DNA of 64,000 nt, taken from Desulfovibrio sp. (GTDB lineage Bacteria; Desulfobacterota; Desulfovibrionia; Desulfovibrionales; Desulfovibrionaceae). Location of the stretch: positions 1 through 64,000 of the forward strand of contig JAFQNG010000058.1 in NCBI GenBank assembly GCA_017396005.1, read 5' to 3'. Positions 9,333 to 16,864 of this stretch are shown piece by piece (within the stretch, counting starts at the first letter, position 1; the number at the start of each line of letters is the position of its first letter). Made by a program: the position numbers and the translations under genes. The notes beneath the pieces were generated by a model. That model did not search any database and was not told the DNA's origin. It worked only from the letters and a program-made list of their open reading frames with translations.

Positions 9333-10244
9333 ATGTCTTTGGTCATTAACAACAACATGATGGCAGCCAACACAGCCAGGACCCTGAATCAGCACTATGG
9401 TCGTCTGGCTCAGTCTACGCAACGCCTTTCTTCCGGTCTGCGTATCAATTCGGCTGCCGACGACGCCGCCGGCCTTGCCATCCGCGAACTGCAGCGTGCT
9501 GATATCGCTGCCCTGCAGCAGGGCGCGCGTAATGCCAACGACGCCATTTCTCTCATCCAGACCGCTGACGGCGCCCTTGGTGTTATCGACGAAAAGCTCA
9601 TCCGCCTGAAAGAACTGGCTGAACAGGCAGCCACCGGCACCTATGACTCCACCCAGCGCCTGATGATCGAATCCGAATACCAGGCCATGGCTTCAGAAAT
9701 CACTCGTATTGCCAATGCTACGGACTTCAACGGCGTACACTTGCTCAATGGCAATCTGTCTTCCAATACACATGACGGCTCAGGCAGATCCCATGTAGAT
9801 GGGCTGACCTCTACCGGTAAGATGAAGATTCACTTCGGGAGCAGCAACAGCTCCATGGAAGACTATTATTATATCACCATCGGCAATACTACAGCTTCTG
9901 CTCTGGGCGTAGGCAATCAGGCTGCCAGTACTGCCGCTGCCTATACGGTTTCTACGCAGGAAGCAGCACAAAAAGCCCTGGACGGCATCAATCAGGCTAT
10001 TATCTCCAAGGACAAGATCCGCGCACATCTTGGGGCCATGCAGAACCGCCTAGAAAACACCATTACCAACCTGAATGTGCAGGCTGAAAATCTGCAGGCA
10101 GCTGAATCCCGAATTTCCGACGTGGACGTGGCTACGGAAATGACCGAATTTGTCCGTAACCAGATTCTCACACAGTCGGCTGTGGCCATGCTCTCGCAGG
10201 CCAACTCGCTGCCTCAGATGGCCATGCAGCTCATCGGCGGCTAG
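9333..10244 (+). CDS. Flagellin
   Basis: 303 residues. The start at 9333 is chosen because AGGAGG (9321-9326) lies 6 nt upstream and the protein then begins MSLVINNNMMAANTARTL, the conserved flagellin N-terminus; an in-frame ATG at 9285 lies before the RBS. D0/D1 helices are conserved at both ends (RLSSGLRINSAADDAAGLAI; C-terminal TITNLNVQAENLQAAESRI, ending LPQMAMQLIGG). The central variable region is short, residues ~140-210. It assembles into the filament after secretion with FliS, encoded at 58424-59161. Confidence 0.97.
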   Translation: MSLVINNNMMAANTARTLNQHYGRLAQSTQRLSSGLRINSAADDAAGLAIRELQRADIAALQQGARNANDAISLIQTADGALGVIDEKLIRLKELAEQAATGTYDSTQRLMIESEYQAMASEITRIANATDFNGVHLLNGNLSSNTHDGSGRSHVDGLTSTGKMKIHFGSSNSSMEDYYYITIGNTTASALGVGNQAASTAAAYTVSTQEAAQKALDGINQAIISKDKIRAHLGAMQNRLENTITNLNVQAENLQAAESRISDVDVATEMTEFVRNQILTQSAVAMLSQANSLPQMAMQLIGG

Positions 10245-10280
10245 GTCATCTCGACATAGGCTGTGGCAGACCAAAGACAG

Positions 10281-10311
10281 ACGGCCCGGAACCAGTGGGG
10301 TTCCGGGCCGT
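10281..10311. terminator. Strong hairpin between convergent flagellin and rnc
   Basis: A perfect 13-bp stem ACGGCCCGGAACC/GGTTCCGGGCCGT with a 5-nt loop, 37 bp after the flagellin stop. No T-run follows on either strand, so it may act as a 3'-end stabiliser or a Rho-assisted terminator rather than a canonical intrinsic one. Confidence 0.55.
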
Positions 10312-10437
10312 GGGTGCGGGCGATTGCTCTTTCAGAAGACGCTTCAGCCCCTGCATGACATACAGAGGAATATCTGCCAGAGTTCCATTATCTTTGGAAT
10401 CAGCCAGGCTAAGTCGTATGCAGCTTCAATCGATTTC

Positions 10438-11142
10438 CTACTCAATACCGTCCAGATGCAGCAAGGCCAAGCGGGCAGCTTCCTGCTCTGCCTTTTTATG
10501 GCTTGAGCCCACAGCCTGAAAAACACTGCCGTCAGGCAGGCTGAGGCTGACCTCGAATACTCTGGCATGTTCCGGCCCGGTACAGGAAAGCATGTCATAG
10601 ACAGGCCGTGACCGATAACGCTGCAGCGTCAGCTCCTGCAAGCGCGTCTTATGGTCTTTCTGCAGGGGCTTGCCTACAGCCTGTGGCCAGTCCCCGGCAA
10701 AGATCCTGCCTACCACATGCTGCGCCGCCTTAAAGCCGCCGTCCTCAAATACAGCTGCCAGTACAGCCTCCAGCGCATCGCTCAAAACGGCATCACGACT
10801 GCGCCCCCCCTGCTGCTCCTCACCTCTGCCCAGCCGCAGTGCCGCATCAAGCCCCAGCTGGCGTGCCTTGCGAGCCAGAGAGCCGGTACTGACCAAAGCA
10901 GAACGCAGCTTGGTCAGCTCCCCTTCGCGTATACGCGGGAAACGCCGGTACAGCTCCCACGAGACACAAAGCTCCAGCACGGCATCGCCAAGAAACTCCT
11001 GCCGCTCGTTATGCAGCCCGGCCTGGCCCTGCTCATTGGCCCAGGAACTGTGAGTCAACGCTGTCGCCAGCAGAAGCTGTTGCTGAAAAACATATCCAAG
11101 TATGGCCTCAACCTGATGCAGGGGGATAGTGCTGTATTCCAT
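10438..11142 (-). CDS. rnc: Ribonuclease III
   Basis: 234 residues, the usual length. The catalytic domain carries the signature NERQEFLGDAVLEL (residues ~40-55), which includes the metal-binding Glu and Asp, and a second acidic motif SDALEAVLAAVFEDGG near residue 115. A C-terminal double-stranded RNA-binding domain starts about residue 157 (KTRLQELTLQRYRSRPVYD, ending KKAEQEAARLALLHL). It processes rRNA precursors and structured mRNAs. It is divergent from the small gene at 11256. Confidence 0.95.
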   Translation of the reverse strand: MEYSTIPLHQVEAILGYVFQQQLLLATALTHSSWANEQGQAGLHNERQEFLGDAVLELCVSWELYRRFPRIREGELTKLRSALVSTGSLARKARQLGLDAALRLGRGEEQQGGRSRDAVLSDALEAVLAAVFEDGGFKAAQHVVGRIFAGDWPQAVGKPLQKDHKTRLQELTLQRYRSRPVYDMLSCTGPEHARVFEVSLSLPDGSVFQAVGSSHKKAEQEAARLALLHLDGIE

Positions 11143-11187
11143 CGCCTCACTCTAGCTGTTTTAACGTTGATGGCAATAGAAAAAATC

Positions 11188-11216
11188 TTGACATGTGACG
11201 CTGCAGCGCCTACCTA
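11188..11216 (+). promoter_or_regulatory. Probable sigma-70 promoter for the 11256 gene
   Basis: Consensus TTGACA (11188-11193), 17-nt spacer, TACCTA (11211-11216). The -10 is weak. It lies 40 bp upstream of the start codon in the divergent intergenic region with rnc. Confidence 0.45.
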
Positions 11217-11255
11217 AAAGCAGCCCTGAGGGCATATTTTCACGAGGAGCAACGC

Positions 11256-11600
11256 ATGGCTTACGATATCCGCTTGATGAAGCTGGTCACCGGTGAACTG
11301 GTCATCGGCAAGTATGATCAGGAAAAAGATTGCCTTAACGAGGTGGCCGCCATTCAAACCATTCCCACGCAGCAGGGCGTACAGATGCTGATGCTGCCCT
11401 ACGGCTATCCGTTTGAGCCTGACTTCAAGGGCTCTCTGGAAGGCAAGAATTTCCTTTACCGCTATGCCGATACCCCCAAGGAAATCCAGGACAAATATAT
11501 TGAGGCCTGCACCAACCTGACTGTAGCCGGCGGCCTTGGCAAACTGCAGTTCGGCTCTGGCCCCATCCCAGGCGCAGGCGGCAGCGGGCTGATCACCTAG
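11256..11600 (+). CDS. Small conserved hypothetical protein
   Basis: 114 residues with GAGGAG 8-10 nt before the ATG. The beginning, YDIRLMKLVTGELVIGKYDQEKD, has the beta-strand rhythm of Sm-like small barrels. The C-terminus is a Gly/Pro-rich tail. It has no signal peptide or membrane segment. It has its own promoter and a strong terminator, so it is a single-gene unit. Function unknown. Confidence 0.75.
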   Translation: MAYDIRLMKLVTGELVIGKYDQEKDCLNEVAAIQTIPTQQGVQMLMLPYGYPFEPDFKGSLEGKNFLYRYADTPKEIQDKYIEACTNLTVAGGLGKLQFGSGPIPGAGGSGLIT

Positions 11601-11651
11601 CGGCAGCAGAGAGCACCTGCCTTGAAAGGGAAATACTCGGGATAACATGCA

Positions 11652-11679
11652 AAGGCGGCGTACAGAGCCGCCTTTTTTT
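11652..11679 (+). terminator. Rho-independent terminator
   Basis: Stem AAGGCGGC/GCCGCCTT with a 7-nt loop followed by TTTTTTT, 52 bp after the stop at 11600. It overlaps the first possible ATG (11647) of the downstream open frame, which argues that translation of the radical SAM gene starts later. Confidence 0.9.
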
Positions 11680-11703
11680 CAATCTGCAAGGTCGGTTCCA
11701 TAC

Positions 11704-14334
11704 ATGCGTGAGCTTCTGCCTCTTCTGCCCCGCCCCAGCCGTTTTGCCGGTCTGGAGGACGGCGCATGCCACAAAGACCCGGCGCAGACCCGTCTGCGCG
11801 TAGGCCTGATTTTTCCCGACACCTATGAGGTAGGCATGTCCTACCTTGGACAAAAGATCCTGTATGGCATCGTCAATGCCCGTGAAGGCTGGTGGGCTGA
11901 ACGCGTCATGGCCCCTGACAGGGAGGCTGCAGCCGTACTGCGCGCCCAGAAGAGCCCGCTCTGTACGCTGGAGTCTGACACACCTCTGGCTAATCTGCAC
12001 TGCCTTGCCTTTTCCATCACGCATGAGCTTTGCTATACTAATGTGCTCTATGTGCTAGACTTGGCCGGCATTCCCCTGCGTACAGCCGAGCGCAGTCAGG
12101 ATTTGCGGACCTGCCCACTGGTTATTGCCGGAGGTGGGGCCCTGCTCAGTGCCGAACCTTTGGCACCCTTTATTGATCTGATGCTCCTCGGCGACGGAGA
12201 AGAAAGCCTGCCCGATGTTCTCTGCCTGCTGGAACGCGCCCTGCAGGATGGCTGGTCACGTGAACGGCTGCTGCAACAGGCCCGACATATAGCCGGCGTC
12301 TATGTACCATCTCTTTTCACAGGCCGGCCCGGCGAGCCTCTGCAGGCTGTTTTGCCCGACACGCCGCGCCCCTGCCGACGGATTGTGGCCGACCTCGACC
12401 AGGCGGTCTACCCAGCCCGTCAGGTAGTGCCCATAGGCGCTGTGCACAGCAGACTTACACTGGAGATTGCCCGGGGATGTACGCGGGGCTGTCGCTTCTG
12501 CCATGCGGGTATGACCTACAGACCTGTGCGGGAACGATCTCTTGAAAATATCAACACACTGCTGGAACAGTGCCTGCGTGAAACCGGTTTCGATGAAGTA
12601 TCCTTTCTTTCCCTGAGTACAGGCGACTTTTCAGCTCTGAAAACACTCTGCCACAGTGCGCTTGACCGCTGTGCCCGGGAGCAGATCAGCCTTTCTCTGC
12701 CTTCATTGCGCGTAGGCTCCATTGACGATGCCATCATCGAGCGTATGGCAGAGCTGCGCCGTACCGGCTGTACACTGGCCCCCGAAGCGGGCAGCCAGCG
12801 CCTGCGTGACGTCATCAACAAGGGTGTCAGTGAAGAGCAGCTGCTTTTACATACGCAAAAGCTGCTCGAACATGGCTGGCGACAGGTCAAACTGTATTTC
12901 ATGATAGGTCTGCCTACAGAGACCGATGAAGACCTGGAGGCCATTGCCCATCTGTGCTGTAAAGTACGCGATGCGGCAGGCAGGGGCGCACCTCGTATGC
13001 AGGTCACGGCAGCCCTGTCGCCCTTTGTGCCCAAGCCCTTTACCCCCTTCCAATGGGAGATGCAGATCAGCCTGCCTGAGATAGAACGTCGCGTTGCGCT
13101 GGTACGTGCACTTTTCAAGGGACAAAAATGCTTGAAGATGCGCTGGCACGAACCTGCCATGAGCCATCTGGAAGGCATACTTTCTCGGGCAGACAGACGC
13201 ATGGCCGACGTGGTGGAACGTGCCTACCGCAAAGGAGCCATCTTCTGCAGCTGGATAGAAGGTTTCAGCCTGCAGCCCTGGCTGGAGGCGATGGAAGAGT
13301 GCGGGCTTAATGCCGAAGCATATACCGGTGGCTTCACACCAGGGTCTCCCCTGCCCTGGAGCCATCTTGAAGCCGGTGTTTCTGAGGACTTTCTGCTGCG
13401 CGAGTACCACCGTGCCCTGCAAGGCAAGATTACCGAAGACTGCCGTTACGGTGCATGCCGCCACTGCGGTGCCTGTGATACTGCGGCAGGTCCCTCCCGC
13501 CTGTCCCATACCAGTCAGGATGGCGAAGGCGTGACGCTGCGCCATCAGAATCGCCTGATCTTCCCGCAACGCGACCAGCAGGCCCATCAGCCTCGACGTG
13601 ACGCAGAGGGGCGGCTCATCTGCCGCACACAAGCCAACCGCCCACCGCAGATCGCTGCGGCCCTCACTGTCAAAGCCGCACAGTATCGCATCTGGCACAG
13701 CAAGCTGGCTGGCAGTGCCTGGCTGAGCCAGCTGGAATTGCAGGCAGTGCTGGAGCGTGCTCTGCGCCGGGCCTCTCTGCCGCTGGCCTTCTCACAGGGC
13801 TTTCACCCACTGCCGCTGCTCTCCTTCGGGCGTGCCCTGCCAGTGGGGGTGGAAAGCAGGGCAGAATGGTTCGCCCTGTCATTGCATCGCATACTGTCGC
13901 CCAGCCTGATAGCCACAAAGCTGAAACCGCTTTTGCCAGCAGGCATGAGCATACTGCATGTGGAAATGGTAGACAAAAGCCATCGTACCCGGCAGGCCAT
14001 CGGAGAGGCCTTTTCTCTTCGTCTCACCATACCGGGCATGCAGGCATCCCTGGCACGCTGTTTTGCCGCCTTTGCCGCGCAGGCAGACGTCATACACACC
14101 CGTGAGACCAAAAAAGGCCCACGCAGTGCAGACATCCGCCCCCTGCTGTACAGCTGGAACATCTCCGCTGACAATGATGATGCAGTGACATTTGTTACAG
14201 ATTGGCGTAGTCTGTACATCTCGCCGTTGACGTTGGTGCTGGCGATATTGGCCCCGCTTGCCGGGGAGCATTCTCTGCGCGCAGACGTACGACTGCTAAA
14301 AACAGCGCAATATTTTGACGATTTTCCGGCCTGA
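11704..14334 (+). CDS. B12-binding-type radical SAM protein fused to DUF2344 domain
   Basis: 876 residues. Residues ~30-200 resemble the B12-binding-like N-domain of the TIGR03960 family (VGLIFPDTYEVGMSYLGQKI). The radical SAM core has CTRGCRFC (Cys about 259, 263, 266). A second Cys-rich motif, CRYGACRHCGAC, lies near residue 579. From ~660 onward is a DUF2344/TIGR03936 domain (QYRIWHSKLAGSAWLSQLELQAVLERALRRA; FSQGFHPLPLLSFG). In many bacteria these two are separate neighbouring genes; here they are fused. The reaction is unknown; RNA modification is often proposed. Start ATG 11704 is preferred because 11647 lies inside a terminator hairpin; its RBS is weak. Confidence 0.85.
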   Translation: MRELLPLLPRPSRFAGLEDGACHKDPAQTRLRVGLIFPDTYEVGMSYLGQKILYGIVNAREGWWAERVMAPDREAAAVLRAQKSPLCTLESDTPLANLHCLAFSITHELCYTNVLYVLDLAGIPLRTAERSQDLRTCPLVIAGGGALLSAEPLAPFIDLMLLGDGEESLPDVLCLLERALQDGWSRERLLQQARHIAGVYVPSLFTGRPGEPLQAVLPDTPRPCRRIVADLDQAVYPARQVVPIGAVHSRLTLEIARGCTRGCRFCHAGMTYRPVRERSLENINTLLEQCLRETGFDEVSFLSLSTGDFSALKTLCHSALDRCAREQISLSLPSLRVGSIDDAIIERMAELRRTGCTLAPEAGSQRLRDVINKGVSEEQLLLHTQKLLEHGWRQVKLYFMIGLPTETDEDLEAIAHLCCKVRDAAGRGAPRMQVTAALSPFVPKPFTPFQWEMQISLPEIERRVALVRALFKGQKCLKMRWHEPAMSHLEGILSRADRRMADVVERAYRKGAIFCSWIEGFSLQPWLEAMEECGLNAEAYTGGFTPGSPLPWSHLEAGVSEDFLLREYHRALQGKITEDCRYGACRHCGACDTAAGPSRLSHTSQDGEGVTLRHQNRLIFPQRDQQAHQPRRDAEGRLICRTQANRPPQIAAALTVKAAQYRIWHSKLAGSAWLSQLELQAVLERALRRASLPLAFSQGFHPLPLLSFGRALPVGVESRAEWFALSLHRILSPSLIATKLKPLLPAGMSILHVEMVDKSHRTRQAIGEAFSLRLTIPGMQASLARCFAAFAAQADVIHTRETKKGPRSADIRPLLYSWNISADNDDAVTFVTDWRSLYISPLTLVLAILAPLAGEHSLRADVRLLKTAQYFDDFPA

Positions 14335-14394
14335 GGCCGCATATGGCCTGTACGGAAAAACGCCGCTTATGCAAACAAGTGACGAGGTACTACC

Positions 14395-14619
14395 ATGGGA
14401 TCGTGCATTCCCTTTCAGGACGAACAGTCCTTCGACCAGCGCGTCAAAAATCTTGCTGATGATGAGCTTCTGGAAATATGGGCAGAAACCCAGCAGATCG
14501 AACAGTTACTTTCCAGCCAGCTTGAAGCAGAACTCACCCTGGCGCCGGAATACGAACAGGCTATCGTAGCCGAACTCTGCCTGCGCTCCTGCCGCAGGTT
14601 GAGCGAAGCCGCCAAATAG
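14395..14619 (+). CDS. Small acidic hypothetical protein
   Basis: 74 residues, GAGG 7 nt before the ATG, directly downstream of the radical SAM gene (60 bp gap) and closed by a bidirectional terminator. The sequence is acidic and helical (DDELLEIWAETQQIEQLLSSQLEAEL), and I do not recognise a family. The clear RBS and position suggest a real gene, probably co-transcribed with the upstream gene. Confidence 0.6.
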   Translation: MGSCIPFQDEQSFDQRVKNLADDELLEIWAETQQIEQLLSSQLEAELTLAPEYEQAIVAELCLRSCRRLSEAAK

Positions 14620-14641
14620 CTGCACTGTAGTATATCAGCAG

Positions 14642-14677
14642 AAAAAAAGCGTCAGGGAATACCCTGACGCTTTTTTT
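14642..14677. terminator. Bidirectional Rho-independent terminator
   Basis: Stem GCGTCAGGG/CCCTGACGC with a 4-nt loop, preceded by an A-run and followed by a T-run. It serves the 14395 gene rightward and cheW leftward. Confidence 0.92.
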
Positions 14678-14696
14678 CTGCCGTGCCGCACAGACT

Positions 14697-15173
14697 CTAC
14701 ATATTGCTCAAAAGATCTATGTCTTCGCTGGAAAGCAGCTTGTCCAGATCCAGCATGATCAGCAGACGATCCTGTAATTTACCGACACCGCTGATATAGT
14801 CGGAATCCACGCCAGCCACTACGGGCGGCGGCGGCTCCACAGTACTGGCAGGTATGCGCAGCACTTCCGAAACCGCATCCACAACAAAACCCACGATGAT
14901 ATTATTGATCTCAATGACTATGATACGGGTATTTTTATCATGCACCTTGGGTGCAAGGCCAAAACGCCGCCGCAAATCAATAATGGGGATGACCTTGCCG
15001 CGCAGATTGATGACGCCTTCCACAAATTCTGGCGCACGCGGAACCTTAGTGATCTCCATAGTGCGAATGATTTCCTGCACTTTCAGGATATTCACTCCGA
15101 ATTCTTCTTCGCCGATGCTGAAGGTTACCAGCTGCAGGAGTTCATCATCCTGTTTTTTCTGAGTCGGGTCCAT
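14697..15173 (-). CDS. cheW: Chemotaxis coupling protein CheW
   Basis: 158 residues, a single CheW domain: LVTFSIGEEEFGVNILKVQEIIR at the N-terminus, the hallmark EGVINLRGKVIPIIDLRRRFGL near residue 51-72, and a C-terminal VGKLQDRLLIMLDLDKLLS. It couples receptors to CheA. GGGAG lies ~8 nt before the start. No other chemotaxis gene is adjacent. Confidence 0.95.
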   Translation of the reverse strand: MDPTQKKQDDELLQLVTFSIGEEEFGVNILKVQEIIRTMEITKVPRAPEFVEGVINLRGKVIPIIDLRRRFGLAPKVHDKNTRIIVIEINNIIVGFVVDAVSEVLRIPASTVEPPPPVVAGVDSDYISGVGKLQDRLLIMLDLDKLLSSEDIDLLSNM

Positions 15174-15265
15174 ACACGCTCCCTTTTCACAAGTGGCTCA
15201 AAAAAAATACGCTCTGCTGTTGTCTCCACAGTAAGCCTTATCGTTCGCCGCGTAAAGTTCTCATT

Positions 15266-16072
15266 CTATATCTCCAAAGCCAGACCTACCGGGCAATGGT
15301 CTGAACCGTGCACATCGCTTTCTATCCAAGCATCAGTGACTGCTGGCAGAAGCTCCTGAGACACAAAAAAGTAATCGATACGCCAGCCGATGTTCCGTGC
15401 CCGTGCGCGCGTCTTGTACGACCACCAGGAATACTGCCCTTCCCTGTCGCCGTGTATATGGCGAAACGTATCCACATAGCCCATGTCTGTAAAACGGTCC
15501 AGAAAGGCTCGCTCTTCAGGCAGAAAACCCGTGTTCTTCTCATTCTGTTTAGGGCGTGCAAGGTCTATGGCTTTGTGGGCGATATTGAAATCGCCACAGA
15601 CCACAACAGGCTTCTCTTTACGACACGTTTCGGCATGGGCCAGAAAAGCTTCGAAAAAACCCATCTTGTACGGCACACGCTTGAAACGCCCTGTGGGTTT
15701 GCCGTTCTCGTCCAGCTCTTCAGCGCCACCATTGGGAAAATAGCCGTTGAAATAATGAAATTGTGGAAACTCCAGATGCAGCAGCCGCCCTTCACCCTGC
15801 CATTGGGGGGCAGGCAGTTCGGCATAGACACGAAGCGCCCTGAGACGGCTGAAAACAGCTACGCCTGAATAGCCTTTCTTCACCACACTGGACGACCAGT
15901 GGGCATCCCATCCGGCGGGCCCGGCCACATCTGCTGCCAGCTGCTCCGGCATGGCCTTGGTTTCCTGCAGGCCCACGATATGGGCATCGCTTTCCGTAAA
16001 CCAGCGCCACTCCGGCCTTGCGGAAACAGCACGCAGACCATTAACATTCCACGAAACAAGCTTGATGCGCAT
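15266..16072 (-). CDS. xth: Exodeoxyribonuclease III
   Basis: 268 residues. Start 16072 is chosen because the protein then begins MRIKLVSWNVNGLRA, the family N-terminus, with GGAGGGAG just upstream; the open frame extends 200 codons further but only as antisense of the purH-like gene. Motifs: LQETK (metal-binding Glu), VVVCGDFNIAHKAIDLARPK (Asp/Asn) and the C-terminal GSDHCPVGLALEI (catalytic Asp-His). An AP endonuclease/3'-5' exonuclease of base-excision repair. Confidence 0.95.
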   Translation of the reverse strand: MRIKLVSWNVNGLRAVSARPEWRWFTESDAHIVGLQETKAMPEQLAADVAGPAGWDAHWSSSVVKKGYSGVAVFSRLRALRVYAELPAPQWQGEGRLLHLEFPQFHYFNGYFPNGGAEELDENGKPTGRFKRVPYKMGFFEAFLAHAETCRKEKPVVVCGDFNIAHKAIDLARPKQNEKNTGFLPEERAFLDRFTDMGYVDTFRHIHGDREGQYSWWSYKTRARARNIGWRIDYFFVSQELLPAVTDAWIESDVHGSDHCPVGLALEI

Positions 16073-16211
16073 GACTCCCTCCACAGAAAGCATACCTGTG
16101 GAGCAGACACGAAGCAAGGTGCAGCATTGCACCCGGGAGGTTTTTCCATTAGATTGAATGGGCTTATGCCCCTTTCTGGTGGCTTTGCATTCTGCACCGA
16201 AGGAGAGTGTC

Positions 16212-16802
16212 ATGGATATGTTACCCATCAGACGCGCTATCCTGAGCGTCACAGACAAAAGCGGTCTTGCCGAGTTTGCCTCCTTTCTCTGCGAACATAA
16301 TGTGGAGCTAGTCTCCACCGGCGGCACGCAAAAAGCCCTGGAAGCTGCAGGCCTGCCGGTCACGGCTGTCAGCAGCGTAACGGGCTTTCCAGAAATCCTG
16401 GGGGGCCGTGTCAAAACATTGCACCCCCACATACATGCCGGGATTCTGGCCAGCAAGGACGATCCCTCGCATCTGCAGACTCTGGAAGAAAAGCAGATAC
16501 GCCCCTTTGATCTTATCTGCGTCAACCTGTATGACTTTGCCGGGGCTGTGGAGCGCAAGCTCTCGCTGGAGCAGGCCGTGGAGGAAATCGACATCGGCGG
16601 GCCGTGCATGCTGCGTGCGGCTGCCAAGAACTTCCACAGCATACTGGTACTGCCTTCACCGCAGTGGTACGCCCCTGCCATGGAAGAAATGCGTCAGCAC
16701 CAGATGGCTGTCAGCCTCGCTTTCCGGCAGGCCATGGCCTCACGGGCCTTTGAAGCTACTTCACGCTATGACGCCCTGATTACTTCATACCTGCGCCCGT
16801 AA
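16212..16802 (+). CDS. Stand-alone IMP cyclohydrolase (N-terminal half of PurH)
   Basis: 196 residues matching only the MGS-fold cyclohydrolase domain of PurH: RRAILSVTDKSGLAEFASFL at the start, STGGTQKALEAAGLPVTAVSSVTGFPEILGGRVKTLHP, and the closing AFEATSRYDALITSYL. The AICAR transformylase domain is absent and there is no decayed remainder after the stop, so this is an intact single-domain enzyme rather than a truncation. It would close the purine ring (FAICAR to IMP). AGGAG (16201-16205) sets the start at 16212 rather than 16158. Confidence 0.85.
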   Translation: MDMLPIRRAILSVTDKSGLAEFASFLCEHNVELVSTGGTQKALEAAGLPVTAVSSVTGFPEILGGRVKTLHPHIHAGILASKDDPSHLQTLEEKQIRPFDLICVNLYDFAGAVERKLSLEQAVEEIDIGGPCMLRAAAKNFHSILVLPSPQWYAPAMEEMRQHQMAVSLAFRQAMASRAFEATSRYDALITSYLRP

Positions 16803-16864
16803 GTCTCTGCAACGTCCACATCCGGCGGCTGCACGGGCAGCCGTCATATTCATGGGAGGCCGCC

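Noticed and set aside
16073..16681. N-terminal extension of xth by about 200 codons
   Set aside because: The extension is antisense to the IMP cyclohydrolase gene, and a conserved N-terminus with a strong RBS begins at 16072.
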